NCBI GenBank assembly: GCA_030691295.1
Contig: JAUYEQ010000118.1
Span: 1-5,902 of the forward strand
Direction: 5' to 3'
Length of the DNA: 5,902 nt
Source of the DNA: Bacteroidota bacterium
Lineage (GTDB): Bacteria; Bacteroidota; Bacteroidia; Bacteroidales; Prolixibacteraceae
Shown here: positions 1-5,444 of the stretch, in pieces
Layout of the letters: the number at the start of each line of letters is the position of its first letter
Numbering within the stretch: position 1 is the stretch's first letter
The notes under the pieces: model-generated
What the model was told of the DNA's origin: nothing
The model's database searches: none
Seen by the model: only the letters and a program-made list of their open reading frames with translations
Made by a program: the position numbers and the translations under genes

Positions 1-28
1 CCCGGGAAATAAGCTCCGGGATTTTTTT
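1..28 (+). terminator. Probable intrinsic terminator of an upstream gene (cut by the window edge)
   Basis: CCCGG at 1-5 pairs with CCGGG at 16-20 around a loop of about 10 nt, followed by seven T at 22-28. A further T-A pair could lie just outside the left edge. The shape fits a rho-independent terminator of a gene lying to the left. It sits only 11 nt before the start codon of the kinase gene, so the kinase transcript either reads through it or starts within it. The left arm begins at the first base of the window, so the full stem cannot be judged. Confidence 0.5.
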
Positions 29-39
29 ATGCCTTGATT

Positions 40-675
40 ATGAGTATAAACTATTTGGTGATTGAAGGGAATATTGGCGCCGGAAAGACAACTTTGGCGC
101 AGATGATCAGTAAAAAATACCGGGCGAAACTCGTTTTGGAGCAATTTGCTGACAATCCGTTCCTGCCTAAATTCTACGAAAATCAGGAGCAATATTCTTT
201 TCCGCTTGAAATGGCATTCCTGGCCGAGCGGTACAACCAACTGAATCGCGAGTTGAGCCATTTTGACCTGTTCAGCAATTTTACCATTTCTGATTATTAT
301 TTCATGAAGTCCTTGATCTTTGCGCAGAACACTTTGCAACCTGACGAATACAATCTTTACCGGCAATTTTTCACTATCATCTACGATAAAATGCCCAAAC
401 CCGATTTGTATGTTTACCTGCACAAGGATGCCGGATTGTTGCTGAAAAATATAGCTTTGCGAGGCCGTGGCTACGAAGCGAACATCTCCAAAGAATATCT
501 TGAAAAAATTGCACAGGGGTATTTTAGTTATTTCAGGCAACAGAATGACATCCCAATACTGGTTATTGATACAAATGGTATAGATTTTGTAAATAAGCCC
601 GAAGATTATGAAAAAATCGACCATGCAATATTTGAAAAGGAATACAAAAGAGGAATAAACAGGATTATATTGTGA
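40..675 (+). CDS. Deoxynucleoside kinase (dAK/dGK/dCK-type, P-loop)
   Basis: This 211-residue cytoplasmic enzyme is predicted to transfer phosphate from ATP to the 5'-OH of deoxynucleosides in the nucleotide salvage pathway. The sequence shows a P-loop GNIGAGKT at residues 10-17 and the LEQF segment with the likely catalytic-base Glu34. Next come a FPLEMAFLAERYNQL stretch typical of the family (54-68) and SDYYFMKS (84-91) at the place of the substrate-binding DRS-like motif. The arginine-rich LID RGRGYE lies at 141-146. Length matches bacterial deoxyadenosine/deoxyguanosine kinases of about 205-220 residues. I chose ATG at 40; an in-frame TTG at 34 would add only two residues. There is no clear Shine-Dalgarno sequence, as is usual in Bacteroidota. 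Nucleoside specificity cannot be read from sequence alone. In related genomes the gene often sits next to folK, but nothing upstream is visible here. Confidence 0.93.
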   Translation: MSINYLVIEGNIGAGKTTLAQMISKKYRAKLVLEQFADNPFLPKFYENQEQYSFPLEMAFLAERYNQLNRELSHFDLFSNFTISDYYFMKSLIFAQNTLQPDEYNLYRQFFTIIYDKMPKPDLYVYLHKDAGLLLKNIALRGRGYEANISKEYLEKIAQGYFSYFRQQNDIPILVIDTNGIDFVNKPEDYEKIDHAIFEKEYKRGINRIIL

Positions 676-703
676 AAAATCGGTTCCTAAATGGCCGTTT
701 TTA
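675..703 (+). terminator. Weak intrinsic terminator after the kinase gene
   Basis: CGG at 681-683 pairs with CCG at 695-697, extended by two possible G-T wobbles inward. It is flanked by an A run on the left (675-679) and a T run on the right (698-702) that can pair across a one-base bulge. The symmetry would let it act in both directions. The GC core is short, so this is a tentative call. It begins at the last base of the kinase stop codon. Confidence 0.4.
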
Positions 704-727
704 TTATGAGAGAAGGAAAATTTATGC

Positions 728-735
728 TAGTTTTG
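728..735 (+). promoter_or_regulatory. Bacteroidota vegetative promoter -7 box (TAnnTTTG)
   Basis: TAGTTTTG at 728-735 matches the phylum-specific primary-sigma -7 consensus TAnnTTTG exactly. A convincing -33 TTTG partner is not visible, which is common. Initiation would fall near 740-745 and give a 5' leader of about 40 nt before the lipoprotein start at 785. It lies downstream of the weak terminator, which supports separate transcription from the kinase gene. Confidence 0.6.
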
Positions 736-784
736 TGAACATTAACCGAAATTACTGAAATTACAAATTTAATAATTACACACT

Positions 785-2539
785 ATGAGAAGTATTAATC
801 TAAAACCACTGGCTCTTTTTGCTTTAGCGGCTGTTTTGCTGAGCAGTTGTGCAAGTTTGCAGAAGATGAAAAAGAATGCAAACCTGATTGATTTCAAAAC
901 CACTCCTGAAATTCTTGAAACACATGCTGGAAACGTTGATATTGCTATCGACGGAAAATTCCCTGCAAAGTATTTTGCCAAGAAAGCAACATTGGTTGCA
1001 ACACCGGTATTGAAATACCAGGGCGGCGAACAAGTATTTGAATCGGTTACCCTTCAGGGTGAAAAAGTAAATGCCAACAACAAAGTGATTTCTTTGAAAA
1101 ATGGCGGAAGCTTTGCGTACAAAGATGCAGTCCCTTACGAAGAAGCAATGCGCGTGTCAAATCTGGAGCTGAGAATTACCGCTTCACAGGGTAAAAAAAG
1201 CCTTGATTTTGTTCCTATCCAACTGGCTAAAGGCGTAATTGCTACTCCAACGCTGGTTGTAAATTTCCCGACACCTATTCTTGGAGTTGTTCGTGAAAAA
1301 AACACCACCGGAAAATACGATCCAAACATCGACGAATTCCAACGTGTTGTTCCTGATGAATATACTGCCGACATTAAATACCTGATTAACAAAGCAGATA
1401 TTCGCAAAGAAGAATTGACAAAAGACGAGATTGCAAAACTGAACGAATACAACAAAGCAATTGCGCTTGATCCGAATAAAAAATTGAGAAGCATGGAAGT
1501 TTCTTCTTATGCCTCACCTGATGGCGCTTTGGATTTGAATACAAAATTAGCACAAAGCCGCCAGGCAGCTTCTTCAAAATTCTTAACCGCAGAATTGAAA
1601 AAATCTGAAGTGGAAGCTGAATTTAAAACCAAATTCACTCCTGAAGATTGGGAAGGATTTCAGGAACTGATGGCTAAATCAAACATTCAGGACAAAGAAT
1701 TAATTCTTCGCGTACTTTCGATGTACACCGATCCTGAAGTTCGCGAACGCGAAATCAAAAACCTATCAGCAGCTTTCACCGGAGTTGCCGATGAAATTTT
1801 ACCACAATTACGTCGTTCAAAATTCACCACCGCCATCGACCTGATTGGAAAATCTGATGAAGAAATTGCTGCTTTGGCCGATTCTAATCCTTCGAAACTG
1901 AACCCTGCTGAATTGCTTTATGCTGCTACTTTAACCAAAGACAACAATAAAAAACTGGCCATCTACAACTCGTTCACGAAAGTTTATCCACAAGATTGGA
2001 GAGGTTTCAACAACGCCGGAATGGTATTGGTTAAACAACAAAAATATGCCGATGCAAAAGGTTTGTTCGAACAAGCTGAAAAACTGAAAAACAATGAACC
2101 AATCATTAAAAACAATTTAGGTGTAATTGCTTTGAAAGATGGCGATTTGGTAAAGGCTGAAACTTATTTCGGAGCTGCTTCAGGAGCAGGTGATGCTGTT
2201 AACAACAACCTTGGAATTTTAAGCATCATCAAAGGCGAATATGCAAAAGCGGTTAAATATTTCAACGATTCTGATTCACCAAACACCGGTCTGGCCAAGA
2301 TTCTTGCCGGCGATAACAACGGCGCGTTAAAATCACTTGAAAACTGCACCTGGGAAGGCTGTTTCATGAAAGAATACTTTAAAGCAGTTGTTGGCGCCCG
2401 TACAGCAAAAGAAAACCTGATGTACGAAAGCCTTGAAACCGCTGTTAAGATGAAACCTGAATTGAAAAAGACCATTGCAACCGACATGGAGTTTGCAAAA
2501 TATTTCGAAGAAGCCCGCTTCAAAGAAATTGTAAAATAA
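785..2539 (+). CDS. Outer-envelope lipoprotein with OmpA-like segment and TPR repeats
   Basis: This 584-residue protein has a lipoprotein signal peptide: charged start, hydrophobic stretch at 8-19 and lipobox LSSC ending at Cys22. It should be lipid-anchored in the envelope, facing the periplasm. Residues 45-165 look like beta-rich segments. Residues 236-268 (SYASPDGALDLN, then KLAQSRQAASSKFL) resemble the peptidoglycan-binding loop and helix of OmpA C-terminal domains. A helical middle (270-370) leads into about three TPR-like repeats near 403-436, 438-467 and 471-500, with the typical N-N-G/A...A pattern (FNNAGMVLVKQQKYADAKGLF). Near the end a C-x4-C pair (Cys521, Cys526) could form a disulfide. 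It resembles uncharacterised Bacteroidota TPR/OmpA-like lipoproteins and may link cell wall and envelope proteins; the exact role is unknown. It is monocistronic by its flanking promoter and terminator. The start at ATG 785 is fixed by the signal peptide. Confidence 0.88.
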   Translation: MRSINLKPLALFALAAVLLSSCASLQKMKKNANLIDFKTTPEILETHAGNVDIAIDGKFPAKYFAKKATLVATPVLKYQGGEQVFESVTLQGEKVNANNKVISLKNGGSFAYKDAVPYEEAMRVSNLELRITASQGKKSLDFVPIQLAKGVIATPTLVVNFPTPILGVVREKNTTGKYDPNIDEFQRVVPDEYTADIKYLINKADIRKEELTKDEIAKLNEYNKAIALDPNKKLRSMEVSSYASPDGALDLNTKLAQSRQAASSKFLTAELKKSEVEAEFKTKFTPEDWEGFQELMAKSNIQDKELILRVLSMYTDPEVREREIKNLSAAFTGVADEILPQLRRSKFTTAIDLIGKSDEEIAALADSNPSKLNPAELLYAATLTKDNNKKLAIYNSFTKVYPQDWRGFNNAGMVLVKQQKYADAKGLFEQAEKLKNNEPIIKNNLGVIALKDGDLVKAETYFGAASGAGDAVNNNLGILSIIKGEYAKAVKYFNDSDSPNTGLAKILAGDNNGALKSLENCTWEGCFMKEYFKAVVGARTAKENLMYESLETAVKMKPELKKTIATDMEFAKYFEEARFKEIVK

Positions 2540-2559
2540 CAGAATACCAATAATATTTG

Positions 2560-2594
2560 AAAAGAGCGATCCATACCGGGTCGCTCTTTTTTTT
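2560..2594 (+). terminator. Strong intrinsic terminator of the lipoprotein gene
   Basis: AAAAGAGCGA (2560-2569) pairs perfectly with TCGCTCTTTT (2581-2590). The helix can extend inward by T-G, C-G and C-G pairs around a five-base loop (2573-2577). The T run covers 2587-2594. The helix of about 13 bp plus eight T makes this a textbook rho-independent terminator, 20 nt after the stop codon. The A run on the left could let it work from the other strand too. Confidence 0.93.
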
Positions 2595-2668
2595 GAACAT
2601 AAATGTCCCTGCCGTTGTTTTATCAATTTTAAAAGCAAACAATAATCAATCAGTAATACTTATCCATC

Positions 2669-3097
2669 ATGATTAAAAATATTTTACATCCGGGAAACTA
2701 TTCCAACAGTGTCAATATGGCCATACTGCTCCTTCGTGTTACCGCAGGAGCTTTTATGCTTACGCATGGTATTGGTAAGTTTTCAGCGCTTTTCGGTAAC
2801 GAAGCAATTCAGTTTCCTGACCCTATCGGAGTTGGCGCTGCTGCGTCGTTGGCACTTGCTGTTTTTTCAGAGGTGTTGTGTTCCTTTTTTCTGATTTTTG
2901 GAATAGCCACACGCCTTTTTGCAATTCCATTGATTATAACCATGTTGGTAGCCGCATTTATTGTTCATTCGGGCGATGGTTTTGGGAAGCAGGAACTTCC
3001 GCTGCTTTATGCGGTCGTTTATATTGCACTTGTCGTTACCGGTTCAGGAAAAATATCTGTTGATAGTTGGATATTCAATAAATTAGATCGCAACTGA
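2669..3097 (+). CDS. DoxX-family small integral membrane protein
   Basis: This 142-residue inner-membrane protein has four predicted membrane helices at about 17-35, 57-79, 82-100 and 108-126. Family marks are LLRVTAGAFMLTHGIGKF near the first helix, with Arg23, His33, Gly34 and Lys37, a Glu in helix 2 (Glu68), and the R-x8-TM pattern starting helix 3 at Arg82. Length is normal for DoxX/DoxD-like proteins. Members have been linked to quinone-dependent thiosulfate oxidation in archaea and to redox or oxidative-stress complexes in bacteria, but most bacterial copies have no proven role, and no partner gene is visible here. It follows the strong terminator by about 75 nt, so it should have its own promoter; I could not find a clear TAnnTTTG box in that gap. 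A shorter start at Met17 would remove the cytoplasmic N-terminus, so ATG 2669 is preferred. Confidence 0.88.
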   Translation: MIKNILHPGNYSNSVNMAILLLRVTAGAFMLTHGIGKFSALFGNEAIQFPDPIGVGAAASLALAVFSEVLCSFFLIFGIATRLFAIPLIITMLVAAFIVHSGDGFGKQELPLLYAVVYIALVVTGSGKISVDSWIFNKLDRN

Positions 3098-3270
3098 GCT
3101 ACATATTTGCAAAAAGTGTTTGACAAAGTAATTCCAAAGCCGAATGATTGATTTTGCAAGCCGGCATTTTAAACAATAATCTCCAACAAAAAATTCTTGT
3201 CCAGTTATTCCTGAAATTTGTCTTTGTACTGTTCGCTTAAGGGAAATTTATTTTACCGAAAATCATCTCG

Positions 3271-3340
3271 AATAAAAAGATTAGTTAGTCCGTAACACGA
3301 CCGGGTTTTTATTGTCCAAACAATGGTAACAAAGAAGTTA
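3271..3340 (+). promoter_or_regulatory. Putative ECF-sigma promoter, copy A (before the SDR-sigma operon)
   Basis: GTAAC at 3292-3296, a 16-nt spacer and TGTC at 3313-3316 form an ECF-type promoter ('AAC' -35, 'GTC' -10). Initiation would be near 3323, giving a leader of about 36 nt before ATG 3359. The whole 70-nt block aligns without gaps to 5331-5400 (49 of 70 identical). The best-kept parts are ATAAAAAGA (3272-3280), GTAACACGA (3292-3300), the TTT-rich spacer with ATTGTC (3311-3316), and AAGTTA (3335-3340). No TAnnTTTG vegetative box is present. Which sigma uses it is inferred from the sigma gene downstream. Confidence 0.68.
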
Positions 3341-3358
3341 TCATTAACAAACTAAAAA

Positions 3359-4108
3359 ATGGACAAATTAACAAACAAAGTTGCTGTTATTACAGGCGGT
3401 AGCAGCGGCATTGGCTTAGCTACAGCCAAAGAAATGATTGCCAACGGTGCAAAAGTGGTAATCTTTGCAAGAGGCAAACAAGCGCTCGACGAAGCTGTGA
3501 ATGAACTTGGGCCAAACAGCTATGCTGTGCAAGGAGACGTCAGCAAATTAGCCGATCTCGACACACTGTTCGCCGCAACAAAATCAAGATTTGGCGGGAT
3601 CGACATATTACACGTAAATGCAGCGCTTGTAAAATTAGCTCCTTTGGCCGACACCACTGAAGCCATTTTTGATGAACTGATTAACGTAAACTTCAAGGGA
3701 GCTTATTTCACTTTGCAAAAAGCAATTCCTTATTTGAATGACAATGCTTCGGTAATAATTACTACATCCTATTTCAACGGAATTGGCTTTGGCGGAAGCA
3801 GTTTATTGAGTGCAAGTAAGGCTGCTTTGCGCTCATTGGCCAGAGTTGCTTCGGCCGAATTACTCAGTCGGGGAATCCGGGTGAATGCGGTAAGTCCGGG
3901 GGCAATTGTAACGCCGGTTTGGGGCAAAATAGGGTTACCGGCTGATGTTCTGAAATCTGCAGCAGAAGCCATTACAAACCAAATTCCGCTAAAACGTTTC
4001 GGGCAAGCCGAAGAAATCGCAAAAACAGTAATGTTCCTTGCTTCCGATGATTCATCCTATATTGTTGGACATGAAATTTGCGTTGACGGTGGACTACGAC
4101 AAATTTAA
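3359..4108 (+). CDS. Classical SDR-family oxidoreductase lacking the catalytic Tyr
   Basis: This 249-residue cytoplasmic Rossmann-fold protein is of normal classical-SDR length. Nucleotide binding is intact: TGGSSGIG at 12-19, Arg38 after strand 2 (favouring NADPH), GDV at 59-61, and NAA at 87-89 where NAG is usual. The structural Asn111 (NFKG) and active-site Ser137 are present. The YxxxK motif reads LSASK at 150-154: Lys154 remains but the catalytic Tyr is Leu150 (TTG at 3806-3808), so normal SDR chemistry is doubtful. The C-terminal part carries RVNAVSPG (174-181), the LKRFGQAEEIA segment (211-221) and the terminal DGG at 243-245, all standard. Substrate is unknown. It follows promoter copy A and precedes the sigma gene by 56 nt, so it probably heads that operon. 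It may act as a redox or ligand sensor rather than an enzyme, but that is speculation. Confidence 0.9.
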   Translation: MDKLTNKVAVITGGSSGIGLATAKEMIANGAKVVIFARGKQALDEAVNELGPNSYAVQGDVSKLADLDTLFAATKSRFGGIDILHVNAALVKLAPLADTTEAIFDELINVNFKGAYFTLQKAIPYLNDNASVIITTSYFNGIGFGGSSLLSASKAALRSLARVASAELLSRGIRVNAVSPGAIVTPVWGKIGLPADVLKSAAEAITNQIPLKRFGQAEEIAKTVMFLASDDSSYIVGHEICVDGGLRQI

Positions 4109-4164
4109 TTCATAACTTTACTTACAGCAAACCATTCATTATAAACTCATTAAATCATACAATT

Positions 4165-5037
4165 ATGAACAATCCGTTTCAAATTGCTTATCCTGATGAG
4201 GAAGAAGCAAATTTAGTAAAACATGCAATTGATGGAGATAAGAATGCCGCCGAGAAACTCATTCTGAACCATCAGGTTTTTATTTACAACTTGGCGCTAA
4301 AAATGACCAGGAATGTTGAAGATGCCCAGGATTTAACGCAGGAAGTATTTTTGAAAGCACTGTCGGCCTTAAGCAAATTCAAAGGTAAAAGCAAATTCAG
4401 GACATGGCTTTACCGGATCGCGGTAAATCATTTCCTGAATGCAAAAAAAGGAAAATCTGAAATACACAGCCAGAGCTTTGAGTCTTTTTTCAATTATGTT
4501 GATACAATTCCTGATTATGATTTTAGTTTGGAGGAGCAAAGGGAAATATCAGAAACAATTGAAGATTTAAGAATAGGTTGTACCACAGCAATGCTCATGT
4601 GCCTTGACAGGGAACAAAGAATTATCTTCATTCTTAGCGAGATGTTTGATATTGACCACAAACTGGGTTCAGAAATTATGGGAATTACTCCCGGGAATTT
4701 TCGGATCAAAGTGATGCGTGTCAGAAAAGATTTTTACAACTGGATGAATAACAGATGCGGATTGATTAATCTGGCAAATCCCTGCAGGTGTGCTAAAAAA
4801 ACAAAAGCCTTCATCGACGCAGGTTTTGTTGACCCCAAGAATTTAAAGTTTAACACCAATTATAAGCAAAAAATTTACGAACTGGCTCAAAAGCAAGCCA
4901 ATCCGATCGTTCATACCATGGAGGATTTACACCGGAATATATTTAAACAGGATCCTTTGCAAGAACTGCCAACTCCATCCAGAATTGTCAATGAAGTATT
5001 GAATAATGACGTGATAAAAATGATTCTCAACTATTAA
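4165..5037 (+). CDS. ECF-like sigma-70 family factor with cysteine-containing C-terminal extension
   Basis: This 290-residue factor should direct RNA polymerase to an alternative promoter set. Region sigma-2 spans about 17-95, including DAQDLTQEVFLKAL (53-66) for core binding and KFRTWLYRIAVNHFLNAKK (77-95) for -10 recognition. Region sigma-4 spans about 136-194, with the helix-turn-helix FDIDHKLGSEIMGITPGNFRIK (161-182, here GNFR in place of the usual GTVK/R) for -35 binding. No sigma-1.1 or sigma-3 is seen, which fits ECF types. The protein is about 90 residues longer than a minimal ECF. The extension opens with Cys198, Cys207 and Cys209 (NRCGL, NPCRC) and the segment KKTKAFIDAGFVDP (211-224), then a helical tail. 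Extra cysteines are Cys139 and Cys146. I recall similar NPCRC extensions in other Bacteroidota sigma factors, but cannot verify the group. No anti-sigma gene follows. It is probably co-transcribed with the SDR gene and may activate its own promoter and the one before the TonB-domain gene. Confidence 0.9.
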   Translation: MNNPFQIAYPDEEEANLVKHAIDGDKNAAEKLILNHQVFIYNLALKMTRNVEDAQDLTQEVFLKALSALSKFKGKSKFRTWLYRIAVNHFLNAKKGKSEIHSQSFESFFNYVDTIPDYDFSLEEQREISETIEDLRIGCTTAMLMCLDREQRIIFILSEMFDIDHKLGSEIMGITPGNFRIKVMRVRKDFYNWMNNRCGLINLANPCRCAKKTKAFIDAGFVDPKNLKFNTNYKQKIYELAQKQANPIVHTMEDLHRNIFKQDPLQELPTPSRIVNEVLNNDVIKMILNY

Positions 5038-5330
5038 CTATCTTAAATCATATTCATAAATGCGTATTGCTCAAAAAATTTATTCATCATTGTTTCGCTT
5101 AATACAATAATTCCTGCCTTTTAGAAAATTGGGATACACAAAAAGTTATCTAACAGCAGATGAACGCTTCAAGCCTTGTCACATCAGTATTTTGTGATGG
5201 TAGCCCTTTGTCCTTCGCTTTATTGCTGAAAAGTCGTAACAATACAATCTCCCAATAAAAAAATCATATACAAATTCTCTTGAATAATTTCTGTCTAAGG
5301 ATCTCTGACTTTCATCGAAAATATTTTTTG
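5038..5330. other. Intergenic stretch without recognised genes
   Basis: This is the first 293 nt of the 407-nt gap between the sigma gene and the TonB-domain gene. It is AT-rich, with only very short ORFs, for example 16 codons starting at 5060. I see no tRNA, no riboswitch-like core and no clear terminator for the sigma operon. The best hairpin, CATCA/TGATG at 5182-5199, has no T run. A CGAAAAT at 5316-5322 also appears before promoter copy A (3257-3263), so the conserved block may begin slightly further upstream than 5331. Confidence 0.5.
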
Positions 5331-5400
5331 CATAAAAAGATACTTATATCTGTAACACGAAAGGTTTTCTATTGTCAAAATAGCAGTTGCAAGCAAGTTA
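5331..5400 (+). promoter_or_regulatory. Putative ECF-sigma promoter, copy B (before the TonB-domain gene)
   Basis: GTAAC at 5352-5356, a 16-nt spacer and TGTC at 5373-5376 repeat the layout of copy A exactly, at a constant offset of 2060 nt. Flanking conserved parts are ATAAAAAGA (5332-5340), TGTAACACGA (5351-5360), ATTGTC (5371-5376) and CAAGTTA (5394-5400). The intervening 5341-5350 and 5381-5390 blocks are poorly conserved (4 of 10 each), as expected if only functional parts are kept. Predicted initiation near 5383 leaves a leader of about 60 nt before ATG 5445. Confidence 0.68.
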
Positions 5401-5444
5401 CGTTGATCTCATTTTTTTAGTATAAACATTTAAAATTTAGCATC

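Noticed and set aside
2..37. Open frame entering from the left edge and ending in TGA at 35-37, two bases before the kinase start; could be the tail of an upstream gene such as folK
   Set aside because: Only 11 codons are visible, they match nothing I recognise, and the same bases form a terminator-like hairpin. Another frame closes at 10-12, so the end of the upstream gene cannot be decided.
769..2638. Several antisense ORFs of 60-140 codons opposite the lipoprotein gene
   Set aside because: They lie opposite a well-supported gene, show no recognisable domain, and one runs through the strong terminator; they look like shadows of the coding frame.
2709..3063. Two + strand ORFs of 61 codons inside the DoxX gene in another frame
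   Set aside because: Both are fully inside the four-helix DoxX frame and have Cys/Phe/Trp-rich compositions typical of off-frame translation.
3150..3175. GCCGGC palindrome after the DoxX gene, considered as a terminator or operator
   Set aside because: The pairing is short and self-overlapping, no adequate loop forms, and the following bases are not a T run.
4113..4120. TAACTTTA between the SDR and sigma genes, near the TAnnTTTG box, as a separate sigma promoter
   Set aside because: The last base differs from consensus and such 7-of-8 matches are common in AT-rich DNA. Co-transcription from 3323 explains the layout, though a secondary promoter is not excluded.
5060..5110. Short ORF of 16 codons just after the sigma gene
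   Set aside because: It is too short and has no recognisable leader-peptide features or clear ribosome binding site.
5182..5199. Inverted repeat CATCA/TGATG in the gap, considered as the sigma operon terminator
   Set aside because: The stem is only 5 bp with an 8-nt loop and no T run follows.
5236..5257. Another GTAACA in the gap before the TonB-domain gene, considered as a third ECF promoter
   Set aside because: There is no TGTC or CGTC 16-17 nt downstream, and the flanking ATAAAAAGA and AAGTTA blocks are absent.
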